Part shown: in pieces, positions 36,535 through 45,422 of the stretch | How the letters are laid out: every line of letters starts with the position of its first letter | Numbering within the stretch: position 1 is the stretch's first letter | DNA from: Dehalococcoidia bacterium | GTDB taxonomy: Bacteria; Chloroflexota; Dehalococcoidia; Tepidiformales; Tepidiformaceae | DNA length: 64,000 nucleotides | NCBI GenBank assembly: GCA_020850615.1 | Contig: JADZEI010000004.1 | Coordinates: 124,001-188,000 of the forward strand | Direction: 5' to 3' | Made by a program: the position numbers and the translations under genes | Notes under the pieces: generated by a model | Told to the model about the DNA's origin: nothing | Seen by the model: the letters and a program-made list of their open reading frames with translations, nothing else | The model's database searches: none

Positions 36535-37064
36535 GCGCGGCCCTCCGCGAAGGCAGCGATGATCTTTGGCGCGACCAGCCGGGCCACGCGCTCGAGGTTC
36601 TCCTTGCCGGTGCCGGAGACCGGGTGCTCGATGACCACCCGGGGGACCGCAGGCATCCCAACTGCCCGGGCCACGAAGTCGCCCTGGGTGACGAACTCCT
36701 CGGTGAGGATCGCCACCGCCGGGATGCCCAACCGGGCTGCAAACACGCCGTCACGCACGGTGCCGGAAGTGCAGCTTCCTCAGTGACCCCACCCGGAGAC
36801 GAGGCCGTCGCACTGCTCGGCGATCTGGTCCAGGAGCTCGGGCGCGATCGGTTCGACGTTGGGCTTCTGGTAGCGCTTGAGGGTGGCGCCGGGGAGCAGG
36901 TCCGCGAGGGCGCGCTCGACCGCGTCCATGAAGTTCGTCGCGTCCGGGAAGGCGTTGGCGACGAGGCCGAGCGTGAGCTGCGGCTTGTTCATGTCGAGGA
37001 AGAGCTCGTACGGCTCGGCCGGGGTGGTTTCCTCGGCGGCCGGGTCCACGTAGGTCACTGCCAT
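36531..37064 (-). CDS. UGSC-family selenoprotein (in-frame TGA read as selenocysteine)
   Basis: A 177-residue protein read through an in-frame TGA at 36780-36782, giving Sec at residue 95. Before it the frame reads AEQCDGLVSGWGH and after it GSCTSGTVRDGVFAARLG, so the motif is exactly U-G-S-C, the signature from which the UGSC (seleno)protein family takes its name. The start ATG 37064 has GGAGG at 7 bases. Stopping at TGA would leave a 94-residue fragment, yet coding continues in the same frame to a proper stop that overlaps the next gene. Downstream of TGA the mRNA can fold small hairpins (GGAAG...CTTCC and GCAC...GTGC) that may contain the SECIS element. selA, selD, tRNA-Sec and selB lie within about 8 kb. 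The N-terminus shows LTLGLVANAFPDATNFMDAVERAL. A redox role is likely; the substrate is unknown. Standard gene callers would split or truncate it. Confidence 0.9.
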
Positions 37065-37117
37065 GGCGATCCTCCGCGCGTCGTGGCGGCCAAGTATACG
37101 CGGTGCAGGGCGGGGTG

Positions 37118-37357
37118 CTACTCGTGCGTGGCGGTGGGGGCAGCTGCGGGCGGGTCGAACATGAACTCGGATTCGACCGTCTTGTCGGGGCGCTGGACCT
37201 TGACCTTGCAGGGGGTCATGGTCGCGGCGAGGTTCTTGGCGTAGTAGAGGGCGCCCGCCTTGGTTGAGCGCGAGACGAGCGCGCCGGGCTGGCTTGCCCT
37301 GCGGACCGCCCATTGCCCCGCATGGGGAAACACGATGAGTACGCTGCGCATTACCAT
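37118..37357 (-). CDS. Small hypothetical protein upstream of the UGSC gene
   Basis: A 79-residue frame beginning MVMRSVLIVFPHAGQWAVRRASQ and ending PPAAAPTATHE. GAGGAGAGGGG before ATG 37357 is a good ribosome binding site. It contains one Cys (MTPCKVKVQRPDK) and no membrane segment. It is 53 bases ahead of the selenoprotein gene on the same strand, so it may be the first gene of that operon. No family recognised. Confidence 0.5.
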   Translation of the reverse strand: MVMRSVLIVFPHAGQWAVRRASQPGALVSRSTKAGALYYAKNLAATMTPCKVKVQRPDKTVESEFMFDPPAAAPTATHE

Positions 37358-37517
37358 GGCCCCTCTCCTCCCCGCGGACGAACTCGACTCGCCACAGGGT
37401 TACATCCGATGTTACGCCACTGGCGCGTTGCCGTCTGGTGCGAGCGCAGGTTGTTGACGCCGAGGCGGGCGGGTGGCCTTATCGGTGAATGCGGCGGCGC
37501 GTCAGGGCTGGGGTTCG

Positions 37518-38684
37518 ATGACGTATGACGTGGTGGTGCTCGGCGCGGGCGCGGCCGGGCTGATGTGCGCGGCGGAAGCGTCGCGACGGGGCCGTCGGGT
37601 GGTGGTGCTCGAACGGAACGAGGCGCCCGGGAAGAAGATCCTCATCTCGGGCGGGGGGCGGTGCAACTTCACGAACCTGGGGGCCGGGCCGGGCAACTAC
37701 TACTCGCAGAACCCGGACTTCTGCCGCTCGGCACTGGCGGCGTACCCGCCGGAGCGGTTCATCGCGCTGGTGGAGTCGTACGGCATCGCCTATCACGAGA
37801 AGAAGCTGGGGCAGCTGTTCTGCGACGGCAGCGCCCAGCAAATCGTGGACATGCTGCTGCGCGAGTGCGCGGCCGGCGGCGTCGATGTCCGGCTGGGGTG
37901 CCAGGTCGGGGCGGTGTCGCGGCGGGATGGGTTCGCGGTCGAGACGAGCCAGGGCGTGTTCGAAAGCGACTCGCTTGTGGTCGCGACTGGTGGACTTTCG
38001 ATCCCGAAGCTGGGGGCGACCGGGCTGGGGTACAGCATCGCGAAGCGGTTCGGGTTGCGGCGGGTCGAGACACGGCCGGGGCTCGTGCCGCTGACCGTCG
38101 ACGCGGAATCGCAGCCGTTTTTCGCGGCGCTGAGCGGCGTGGCGGTCGAGGCGAAGGTGGCGTGCGGGCGGTGCGCATTCGTCGAGAACGTGCTGGTGAC
38201 GCACCGCGGGCTGAGCGGGCCGGCCATACTCCAGGTCTCGAATTGCTGGCGCGAAGGGGACGCGCTCGCGATCGACCTGGCGCCGCATGCGGACATGGGG
38301 GCGGTACTGGCGGCGGCGGCCGGGCAGTCGCGCGAGCTGGTGACGGTGCTGGCGGAGCACCTGCCGCGGCGGTTCGCGCAGGCGTGGTGCGCGGCGTTCG
38401 CGCCATCGCGGCCGATGCAGCGGTACCAGGCGCACGAGCTGGAGCGCATCGCCGAGCGGCTGCACCGCTGGGAGCTGCGCCCGGCGGGGACGGCGGGGTA
38501 CGGCAAGGCCGAGGTCACGCTCGGGGGCGTGGACACGCGGGACCTGCAATCGAAGACGATGGAGGCCCGCGAGATGCCGGGTCTCTACTTCATCGGCGAG
38601 GTGGTGGACGTGACGGGGTGGCTCGGCGGGTACAACTTCCAGTGGGCGTGGGCGTCAGGCGCCGCCGCGGGGCGGCACGCCTGA
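37518..38684 (+). CDS. BaiN/HI0933-family NAD(P)/FAD-dependent oxidoreductase
   Basis: A 388-residue flavoprotein. It starts MTYDVVVLGAGAAGLMCAAEASRRGRRVVVLERN (FAD Rossmann fingerprint) and continues with KKILISGGGRCNFTN near residue 45, the family hallmark, where other members also have GGGRCN. The C-terminus has LGGVDTRDLQSKTME and FIGEVVDVTGWLGGYNFQWAWASG, the second FAD motif. ATG 37518 is preferred over the GTG 15 codons earlier because the family starts here. The family includes bile-acid and other enoate reductases as well as many unknowns. Its last 30 bases overlap the 3' end of selA in convergent orientation. Confidence 0.92.
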   Translation: MTYDVVVLGAGAAGLMCAAEASRRGRRVVVLERNEAPGKKILISGGGRCNFTNLGAGPGNYYSQNPDFCRSALAAYPPERFIALVESYGIAYHEKKLGQLFCDGSAQQIVDMLLRECAAGGVDVRLGCQVGAVSRRDGFAVETSQGVFESDSLVVATGGLSIPKLGATGLGYSIAKRFGLRRVETRPGLVPLTVDAESQPFFAALSGVAVEAKVACGRCAFVENVLVTHRGLSGPAILQVSNCWREGDALAIDLAPHADMGAVLAAAAGQSRELVTVLAEHLPRRFAQAWCAAFAPSRPMQRYQAHELERIAERLHRWELRPAGTAGYGKAEVTLGGVDTRDLQSKTMEAREMPGLYFIGEVVDVTGWLGGYNFQWAWASGAAAGRHA

Positions 38685-40031
38685 GAGCTCGCGCAAGCGG
38701 GCGGCGACGAGCTGGTCGTCGCGCTGGTCGACGGTGCGCGGGTCGAGCAGGACGGTGCCGCGTTCGACGCGGGCGATGATCGGCGGGTCGGCGGCGCGGA
38801 GAGCAGCGGCGAGGGCGGTTTCGCGCCCGGCGCCGCGGATGGCGGTGACCCAGCTCGGGACGCCCTGGTCCGGGAGAGAACCACCGCCGACGAGCGACAG
38901 GGCTTCGACCACGCGTGCGCCGTCCCCGGCGGCGGTGGCCCAGCGCTGCGCGCGGCGGCGCAGGCCGGGCAGGGGGAGCGAGAGCATGCGCCAGATGGGG
39001 ATCTCTTCACATTCGCGGCCCTCGGCGTAGGACGCGAGCGTGGCGAGGAGCGCGGCGATGGTGAGCTTGTCGACGCGGAGGGCGCGGGCGAGCGGGTGGG
39101 CGCGCAGGCGGGCGACGAGCTCGGCGCGGCCCGCGATGATGCCCGCCTGGGGGCCGCCGAGGAGCTTGTCGCCGCTGGCGAAGACGAGGCTGGCGCCGCC
39201 GGCGACGCTCTCCTGGATGGTGGGCTCGTGCGGGAGGCCGAAGCGGGCCGTATCGACCAGGCAGCCGCTACCGAGGTCATCGAGCAGGGGCACACCGTGC
39301 TCCTGCTCGAGGGCGGCGAGCTCGGCGAGGGATGGCTCGGCCGTGAAGCCGACGACGCGGAAATTCGAGGGATGGACACGGAGGATGGCCATGGTTTCGT
39401 CGCCGATGGCGGCTTCGTAGTCGCGCGCGTAGGTGCGGTTCGTGGTGCCAACTTCGACGAGGCGCGCACCGCTCTGCGCGACGATGTCGGGGATGCGGAA
39501 GCCGCCGCCGATTTCCACCGCCTGGCCGCGGGAGACGATGACTTCGCCGCCACGGGCGAGGACCTGGAGCGCCATCATCACGGCGGCGGCGTTGTTGTTC
39601 ACGACGAGCGCGTCCTCGGCGCCGGTGAGCTGGCGGAGGATGGCGCGGACGTGCTCGTGGCGGCTGCCGCGTTCGCCGCGGTCGACGTCGAGCTCGAGGT
39701 TTGTGTAGCCGACGCCAAGTTCGGCGACGGCTGCGAGGGTGCGGTCGCTGAGCGGCGCGCGGCCCATGTTCGTCTGGAGCAGGACGCCCGAGGCGTTGAT
39801 GACGCGCCGGAGCGGCGAGCGGGTGGCCTGCGATGCGGTCGCGGCGGCTGCGGCGACGAGCTCCTCCAGCAGCGGTGCAGGTTCGCCGGCGCGGATGCGC
39901 GCGCGGGCGGCGGCGATGGCGTCGCGGGCGGCCGGGGCGGCGACGGCGTGCGGGACCCCGGGCGCGGCCGCCCGCAGCGCCACCAGCAGCGTTTCGACGG
40001 AGGGGAGAGCGCGCAGGCGGGGGTCGGCCAT
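38655..40031 (-). CDS. selA: L-seryl-tRNA(Sec) selenium transferase
   Basis: A 458-residue PLP enzyme that converts Ser-tRNA(Sec) to Sec-tRNA(Sec) with selenophosphate. Family motifs are RRVINASGVLLQTNMGRAPLS near residue 75, NNNAAAVMMALQVLARGGEVIVSRGQAVEIGGGFRIPDI near 142 and the PLP site SGDKLLGGPQAG, with the Schiff-base Lys at residue 289. ATG 40031 has a poor ribosome binding site. It is divergent from selD with a 63-base gap that must hold both promoters, and its 3' end overlaps that of the BaiN gene. Together with selB, selC and selD it forms a complete bacterial Sec pathway. Confidence 0.97.
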   Translation of the reverse strand: MADPRLRALPSVETLLVALRAAAPGVPHAVAAPAARDAIAAARARIRAGEPAPLLEELVAAAAATASQATRSPLRRVINASGVLLQTNMGRAPLSDRTLAAVAELGVGYTNLELDVDRGERGSRHEHVRAILRQLTGAEDALVVNNNAAAVMMALQVLARGGEVIVSRGQAVEIGGGFRIPDIVAQSGARLVEVGTTNRTYARDYEAAIGDETMAILRVHPSNFRVVGFTAEPSLAELAALEQEHGVPLLDDLGSGCLVDTARFGLPHEPTIQESVAGGASLVFASGDKLLGGPQAGIIAGRAELVARLRAHPLARALRVDKLTIAALLATLASYAEGRECEEIPIWRMLSLPLPGLRRRAQRWATAAGDGARVVEALSLVGGGSLPDQGVPSWVTAIRGAGRETALAAALRAADPPIIARVERGTVLLDPRTVDQRDDQLVAARLRELSGVPPRGGA

Positions 40032-40094
40032 GGAGGGGAAGTATAGGGCGCGGGCTTCGAACGACGGCGCGCCCGCCGGGTATGATGCGCGGCG

Positions 40095-41150
40095 ATGGGC
40101 GACCGCGACTGGTACCGGCTGACGACGCTGACGAGCTGCGGGGGCTGCGCTTCGAAGGCGTCGCCGTCGTTCCTGGCCGGGCTGGTGACCGGGCCGGGCG
40201 CGGGGCTTCCACTCGGGGCGGACGCGAACCTGCTCGTGGGGCTGGAGACGCCAGACGACGCAGCCGTGTACCGGGTCGGCGACGGCGAGGCGGTGGTCGC
40301 GACGGTCGACTTCTTCGCGCCGCTGGTGGACGACCCGTACACGTATGGCGCAATCGCAGCGGCGAACGCGATGTCGGACGTGTTCGCGATGGGCGGGGAA
40401 GTGACGCTGGCGCTGAACGTGACGGCGTTCCCGGAGGAGCTCCCGCGGGAGGTGGCGGCGGCGATCCTGCGGGGCGGGGCAGAGAAGGTGGCGGAAGCGG
40501 GCGGCGTGGTCGCGGGCGGGCACACGGTGTGGGACGACGAGCCGAAGTACGGGCTGAGCGTGCTGGGCCAGGTGGACCCGGCGCGGCTGTTCAGCAAGGC
40601 CGGCCTTCGCGCGGGCGATGCGCTCTACCTGACGAAACCGGTGGGCGTGGGGGTGCTGATCTCGGCGGCGAAAGGCGAGCCGGACCACGACGCGGCGGCC
40701 GAGGCGGCGATCGCGTCGATGCTGCGGCTGAACCTGGTCGCCTCGCGGGCGATGCGGGAAGCCGGGGTCACGGCGGCGACGGACGTGACGGGCTTCGGGC
40801 TGCTGGGGCACCTCTGGGAGATGGCGTCGCGCTCGGGGGTGGCGGTGGAGGTGGCGGCGGGGGCGGTGCCGCTGCTCGACGGCGCAGCGGAGGTCGCGCG
40901 GCGCGGGGTGTGCACGGGCGGCGGGCGGCGCAACGAGGCGTGGGTGGGCGGCAACGCGACATTCGAGGCGGCGGTGGCGCCGCACCTGCGGACGCTGCTG
41001 TTCGACCCCCAGACATCGGGCGGGCTGCTCTGCGGGTGCCCGGAGGCGCGCTCCGGGGAGCTCGAGCAGGCGTTCGCGCGGGCGGAGCAGCCGCTCTGGC
41101 CGATCGGGTCCGTGGGCGCGGGCGAGCCGCGGATCCGGGTGCGCGCGTGA
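40095..41150 (+). CDS. selD: Selenide, water dikinase (selenophosphate synthetase)
   Basis: A 351-residue enzyme that makes selenophosphate from selenide and ATP. The catalytic loop reads LTSCGGCASK, with Cys at 15 and 18 and Lys at 21; many organisms have Sec or Cys in this loop, and here it is Cys, so the enzyme does not depend on its own pathway. DVFAMGGEVTLALNVTAFP near residue 95 and GHTVWDDEPKYGLSV near 138 are family motifs, and the C-terminal PQTSGGLLCG is typical. tRNA-Sec starts 21 bases after its stop, so the two are probably transcribed together. Confidence 0.97.
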   Translation: MGDRDWYRLTTLTSCGGCASKASPSFLAGLVTGPGAGLPLGADANLLVGLETPDDAAVYRVGDGEAVVATVDFFAPLVDDPYTYGAIAAANAMSDVFAMGGEVTLALNVTAFPEELPREVAAAILRGGAEKVAEAGGVVAGGHTVWDDEPKYGLSVLGQVDPARLFSKAGLRAGDALYLTKPVGVGVLISAAKGEPDHDAAAEAAIASMLRLNLVASRAMREAGVTAATDVTGFGLLGHLWEMASRSGVAVEVAAGAVPLLDGAAEVARRGVCTGGGRRNEAWVGGNATFEAAVAPHLRTLLFDPQTSGGLLCGCPEARSGELEQAFARAEQPLWPIGSVGAGEPRIRVRA

Positions 41151-41171
41151 GGTGAGGGCGGCGCAGCAGAG

Positions 41172-41266
41172 GGGAGTGGATGGGGCCCGGTGGTCTCCTC
41201 CGTCTTCAAAACGGATGCCCCGTCTCGCAGGCGGGGGGTGGGTTCGACTCCCATGCACTCCCGCCA
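41172..41266 (+). tRNA. selC: tRNA-Sec (anticodon UCA)
   Basis: A 95-nt tRNA with encoded CCA end. The anticodon stem TCCGT / ACGGA encloses the loop CTTCAAA, so the anticodon is UCA, which decodes UGA. The long variable arm (CCCCGTCTCGCAGGCGGGG) and the T-arm GTGGG-TTCGACT-CCCAT fit bacterial tRNA-Sec. The acceptor 5' GGGAGTGG pairs with GCACTCCC, with one G-G mismatch at the eighth pair. The discriminator is G. It lies 21 bases after selD. Confidence 0.95.
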
Positions 41267-41395
41267 ATGTGAGCTTGGGCCGTGCCGGGGGGCCCAGCGC
41301 CGAGCGAATCCTATCCAGTCATCTGTAACATCGAGCGTCGGCGCCGTTCTGTCGGGCGGCAACGGAACGACTCCCTCGCGTCATTTGGCGCCGAC

Positions 41396-41557
41396 CTACT
41401 TCATACGCACGTGGCGAACTAACACGTGTGCCAGTTGCCCCAGTAGGCTTGCGATGGCAAGGCTTACCCAAACGTTCATATTGGTCTGAGTAAGTCCCCC
41501 GAACGTGACGAGCGTCACGCCTGCCTGTGACACATAACCAAGAATATCGGACCGCAT
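41396..41557 (-). CDS. Tiny membrane protein in the island after tRNA-Sec
   Basis: A 53-residue frame, MRSDILGYVSQAGVTLVTFG and onward, with one hydrophobic segment (VWVSLAIASLLGQLAHVLV) and a basic end VRHVRMK. Codon choice and base composition are less GC-rich than in the neighbours. No family can be given; the size and shape would suit a small phage-like or toxin-like membrane peptide. The ribosome binding site is unclear. Confidence 0.35.
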   Translation of the reverse strand: MRSDILGYVSQAGVTLVTFGGLTQTNMNVWVSLAIASLLGQLAHVLVRHVRMK

Positions 41558-41840
41558 ACGAATCACCGAACCATACTAACCATTCAGGATACGATGTACA
41601 GCTTCATGATTCACTGGAATTTACATCCACGAAGTGATGGTCTACTTTTTGACCAAGCGTCGTTCATCTTGGGCTGCAGGAGGCTCGGGCGTCGCTGCCG
41701 CGGCGAGCTGCGGGCGACCCTCTGGTCCCAAGTCCTCCCGAGGAGCCAAAGAACGGTCCACCGGTCCACTGCGGTTGCACTGCGCTCTCCGGCTGCGTCC
41801 GATGGCGTAGCTTCGCGGGCGGGGACGAGTGCTAGCCGTA
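41558..41840. other. Non-coding part of the island after tRNA-Sec
   Basis: I see no gene here. The first 100 bases (to about 41660) are markedly AT-richer than the chromosome around; the remainder is intermediate. No inverted repeats that would mark an insertion sequence were found. The stretch 41267-41395 is likewise empty. Confidence 0.45.
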
Positions 41841-42269
41841 TCATGATTCTTGGAAGGCTCGGACTTCATCAACCGTTGTCTCCCAGGTCGAGATGAGCCG
41901 GCCTTCATCGTTGGTGAATCTTATGTCCGGGATTCCATCGTAGAGCCGGTTCCAATCTATTGCCCGGCCCACTTCGCCAAGCATGCTCAGATTCTGCTGG
42001 ATGTATACGCGTCCATCTACGCGGTACATGGTCCACATCAGTATTGGCTGACCGCCCTCGTATGGTAGAGCGGATGTCACGAGACAGCTTGAAGCATGTC
42101 CGCCGCCCAGGATTCGGGATATTCCCTCATTCCACTGTGTTTCATACTCATCCGTAGACCAGTGTGACAGCGGCATTCGGAAACGCTCGTCTAGATCCCC
42201 GGCGATGATGTGCCCCGTCGCGTACTCGGTAGACTCGTCGCCATCATTCAGGACCTCCAAATGGAACAT
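41841..42269 (-). CDS. CdiI_4-like contact-dependent inhibition immunity protein (orphan)
   Basis: A 142-residue soluble protein with the pattern of a CdiI-type immunity family. It reads GDLDERFRMPLSHWSTDEYETQWNEGISRILGGGHASSCLVTSAL near residues 24-68, then PILMWTMYRVDGRVYIQQNL near 75, and ends ISTWETTVDEVRAFQES. This order (W..dY..qW..al..il.g...s.lit, then .yr.g..v.iqn) is what I know for CdiI_4 proteins. They normally sit next to CdiA/CT toxin genes; no toxin, CdiA or TpsB gene is in the window. The composition is lower in GC than the flanks, which suggests transfer. It could protect against toxins of neighbouring cells. Confidence 0.65.
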   Translation of the reverse strand: MFHLEVLNDGDESTEYATGHIIAGDLDERFRMPLSHWSTDEYETQWNEGISRILGGGHASSCLVTSALPYEGGQPILMWTMYRVDGRVYIQQNLSMLGEVGRAIDWNRLYDGIPDIRFTNDEGRLISTWETTVDEVRAFQES

Positions 42270-42422
42270 CTACTGCGGATCTCCAACCTTGACAGCAGTC
42301 GACAGCGACCTTCGATGCGATCCCTGTACTGCTCAACATCCCTCCCTGGCGGGTGACGTTCATGTGAGGGGTGCGGCCCTGCCCTCCCTCAGGGTCGGGC
42401 TACTGATTGCGGCGCGTCCTAG

Positions 42423-43232
42423 CTAGTGGAAGTTGGGTTCGCGCTTTTCCATGAAGGCGGAGACGGCTTCGCGGTGGGCGGGTTTGTCTTTGAGCTGGGG
42501 GAAGATCTGGGTCTCGCCGGCGACGACGCGGTGCATGTCCTGTTCGGCGGCGTTGCGGCGGACGAGTCGCTTGGCGAGCCAGACGGGGTCGGTCGGGCCG
42601 GAGGCGATTTCGCGGGCAAGGGCATAGGCGGTGGGCAGGAGCTCGTCGTGCGGGACGATGCGGCTGACGAGCTTCTGGGCGAGCGGGTCGGTGGCATTGA
42701 TGATGCGGCCGGTGAGGATGAGCTCGAGGGCGGATTCGATGCCGGCGACGGCGGCGATATTGTGCGTCCCGCCGCATTCGGGGACGAGGCCGACGCGGAC
42801 GAAGCGGGCGGAGAAGCGGGCGCGGTCGGAGGCGATGCGGATGTCGCAGGCCATGGCCATGGTGAGGCCGATACCGACGGCGGGGCCGTTGATCGCGGCG
42901 ATGACGGGCTTGGCTTCGAAGAGCGTGAGGGGGACGTTGGGGCTGGCCTCGCGGGCGTCGGACATGACGAGCGCGGGGGCGCGGTCGGGGCGGCGGACTT
43001 CGCCGCTCTGGATCTTCGCCCAGCCGCCAACATCGGCGCCGGAGCAGAAGCCGCGGCCGGCGCCGGTGATGACGATGCAGCCCACGCTGTCGTCGTCGGA
43101 GGCGTGGCGAAGGGCGCGGATGAGCTCGGTCTCCATGATCCCGGTCCAGGCGTTGAGGCGCTCGGGGCGGTTGAGGGTGAGCGTGACGACGCGACCGTCC
43201 TGGGTGTAGAGGAGCTGTTCGAAGTCCGGCAT
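42423..43232 (-). CDS. Enoyl-CoA hydratase/isomerase family protein
   Basis: A 269-residue crotonase-fold protein. I chose ATG 43232 (MPDFEQLLYTQ) because ten extra residues upstream do not match the family. It has VTLTLNRPERLNAWT near residue 16, GAGRGFCSGADVGGWAK near 58 and INGPAVGIGLTMAMACDIRIA near 109-129. The region VRVGLVPECGGTHNIAAVAG near 140 carries Glu at one of the two catalytic positions seen in hydratases. This is the third crotonase in the window and it is unlinked to other fatty-acid genes. The divergent selB starts 110 bases away. Confidence 0.88.
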   Translation of the reverse strand: MPDFEQLLYTQDGRVVTLTLNRPERLNAWTGIMETELIRALRHASDDDSVGCIVITGAGRGFCSGADVGGWAKIQSGEVRRPDRAPALVMSDAREASPNVPLTLFEAKPVIAAINGPAVGIGLTMAMACDIRIASDRARFSARFVRVGLVPECGGTHNIAAVAGIESALELILTGRIINATDPLAQKLVSRIVPHDELLPTAYALAREIASGPTDPVWLAKRLVRRNAAEQDMHRVVAGETQIFPQLKDKPAHREAVSAFMEKREPNFH

Positions 43233-43342
43233 GTGGTGTACCCCCGGTGAGTGCGGACGCACTCTAGCGCAGATGCGCGGGCAGCGGCACGCGACAGGCG
43301 GGGGCGTGTCGCGGAATTCGCGCGTGGCGTAGCCTCGCCGGC

Positions 43343-45211
43343 ATGACGGTGATCGGCACGGCGGGGCATGTCGACCATGGCAAGAGCGCGCTGGTCCGGG
43401 CGCTGAGCGGGATCGACCCGGACCGGCTGCCCGAGGAGCGCGCGCGGGGCATGACCATCGACCTCGGGTTCGCGTGGATGACGCTGCCGTCGGGGCGGGA
43501 GGTGAGCATCGTCGACGTGCCGGGGCACGAGCGGTTCATCAAGAACATGATGGCGGGGGCCGGCGGGATCGACCTCGCGCTGCTGGTGGTGGCGGCGGAC
43601 GAGGGGCTGCGCGCGCAGACGGAGGAGCACCTGGCGGTGATCGCGCTGCTCGACGTTCGGCACATGGTGGTGGCGGTCACGCGGGCGGACCTGGCGGAGG
43701 CGGGGCGCGTGGCGGAGGTGCGCGCGGCGGTCGGCGACCGGCTCGCGGCGACGCGGTTCGCGGGGTGCCCGGTCATCGCCACGTCCGCGGTGTCCGGTGC
43801 CGGGCTCGACGAGCTGCGGGAGGCGCTGGACCGGGCGCTCGACGCAGTGCCGCAGCGGCCCGATTTCGGGCGGGCGCGGTTGCCGGTGGACCGCGTCTTC
43901 CACGTTAAGGGCTTCGGGACGGTGGTCACGGGGACGCTGGTCGACGGCGAGCTGCGCGTGGGCGATGCGGTCGAGCTGCAGCCGGGGGGCACGCGGGCGC
44001 GGGTGCGGGGCCTGCAGCAGCACGCGCGGCAAGTGGACACCGTGCGGCCGGGCGAACGCGCGGCCGTGAACCTCGGGGGCGTCGAGCTGGAGGGCGTGCG
44101 GCGCGGGAGCGTGGTGGCGCGCCCGGGCGCTGTACGGGTCGCGCAGTCGCTCGTGACGCGGCTCACGGCGGCGAGCACGATGACGGCACCGCTGAAGCAC
44201 GACGCCGGGGTGACCATCCTGGTGGGAACGGCCGAGCGGCAGGCGCGGCTGCTCCTGCTGGAGGCGAAGCAGTTCGAGCCGGGTACCGTAGCGTGGGCGG
44301 AGCTACTGCTGGCGGAGCCCGTCGCGGTGGCCGAGGGCGACCGCTGCCTCGTGCGGACGACGAACGACACGGTCGCGGGCGGGCCGGTGGTGGCGGTGGA
44401 CCTGCCGCGGGGCCGCCGCACGGCCGGGCGGTCGATCGAGCGGCTCGCGGCGCTGGTGGACGGCACGGGAGAGGAGCGGGTCGCGGCGCTGGTGGCAGCG
44501 GAGCCGGCGCCGATGGGTGACATCGCGGGGCGGCTGCGGCTGGAGGGCGCGGGAGAGGACGCGGTGGCGCGGGCGGAAGCGGCGGGGACAGCGCGGCGGT
44601 ACGGAGAGGTGGTGTACGGGACGGCGTGGCTCGCCGGACAGGCGGCGCAGCTCGCGGCGGCCGCGCGGGACCTGCTCGCCCGCGACCGCGCCTACGCCGT
44701 GCCACGCGAGCAGATGATGGCGGCGGCACAGGTGTCGCCGGAGTGGGCGGATGCGGTCGTGGCGTTCGCGATCGAGACGGGCGCGCTGGAGGGGCGGGGC
44801 GGGCAGGGGTTCGTGCCCGCAGGCCACCAGTCGGGCCTTTCGGAGCGCGAGCAACGGGAGGTGGAGCGCTTCCTGGCGCAGCTCAGCACAACGGGTTTCA
44901 GCCCTGAGGTGGAGGCCAACCCGCTCCCGCCCCGGCTGGTGCGGTACCTGGTCGATGCGGGGCTGGTGGAGGACCTGAGGGGCGGGGTCATGCTGAGCCC
45001 GGCGGCGTGCGGGGTGCTCACCGCGGCCGTGGTCGCGCGCATCGAACGCGAGGGCACGGTGACGCTGGCGCAGGTGCGCGACCAGTTCGGCACGACGCGG
45101 AAGTACGCGCAGGCGCTGCTGGACCACCTGGACAGCCACGGCGTGACACGGCGGGTGGGCGATGCTCGGCAGCTCGGGCCGCGCCCGCGGGCGCACCGGC
45201 CGAAGGGATAG
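43343..45211 (+). CDS. selB: Selenocysteine-specific elongation factor
   Basis: A 622-residue GTPase that carries Sec-tRNA(Sec) to the ribosome at UGA codons. The G1 motif is GHVDHGKS at residues 7-14, the G3 motif is DVPGHE near residue 58, and the G4 position reads TRAD in place of NKxD. The EF-Tu-like domains II and III follow, then a C-terminal part of about 230 residues with repeated winged-helix patterns ([39 protein letters not shown]) that read the SECIS hairpin. ATG 43343 has no strong ribosome binding site. It is separated from selC by the CdiI island and an enoyl-CoA hydratase gene, so the sel genes are clustered but not one operon. Confidence 0.97.
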   Translation: MTVIGTAGHVDHGKSALVRALSGIDPDRLPEERARGMTIDLGFAWMTLPSGREVSIVDVPGHERFIKNMMAGAGGIDLALLVVAADEGLRAQTEEHLAVIALLDVRHMVVAVTRADLAEAGRVAEVRAAVGDRLAATRFAGCPVIATSAVSGAGLDELREALDRALDAVPQRPDFGRARLPVDRVFHVKGFGTVVTGTLVDGELRVGDAVELQPGGTRARVRGLQQHARQVDTVRPGERAAVNLGGVELEGVRRGSVVARPGAVRVAQSLVTRLTAASTMTAPLKHDAGVTILVGTAERQARLLLLEAKQFEPGTVAWAELLLAEPVAVAEGDRCLVRTTNDTVAGGPVVAVDLPRGRRTAGRSIERLAALVDGTGEERVAALVAAEPAPMGDIAGRLRLEGAGEDAVARAEAAGTARRYGEVVYGTAWLAGQAAQLAAAARDLLARDRAYAVPREQMMAAAQVSPEWADAVVAFAIETGALEGRGGQGFVPAGHQSGLSEREQREVERFLAQLSTTGFSPEVEANPLPPRLVRYLVDAGLVEDLRGGVMLSPAACGVLTAAVVARIEREGTVTLAQVRDQFGTTRKYAQALLDHLDSHGVTRRVGDARQLGPRPRAHRPKG

Positions 45212-45422
45212 CGCCCGCCGGTTGGCGCGTTGTACCGGACGCCGGGCGAACGGTCTGTGCCCGGCGCCACACGGCGCGCGAATTCGGACCTAAGGACCAC
45301 GGGCGCGTCCGGCGAAGGCGGAGCAAACAACACGCCGCCGGGCCGATGGGTCGAGCGGCTGGGTTCCGGACACTGTCTTCCATGCGGCGGCCAGCCCCCA
45401 CGGCCGACCCCTGGAGGACCCC

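Noticed and set aside
36531-37064. Pseudogene or frameshift at the UGSC gene
   Set aside because: The frame continues without shift, the residues around TGA form the family motif U-G-S-C and the Sec machinery is nearby, so recoding is the better explanation.
43343-45211. Ordinary EF-Tu or other translational GTPase
   Set aside because: The C-terminal winged-helix part and the neighbouring sel genes identify SelB.
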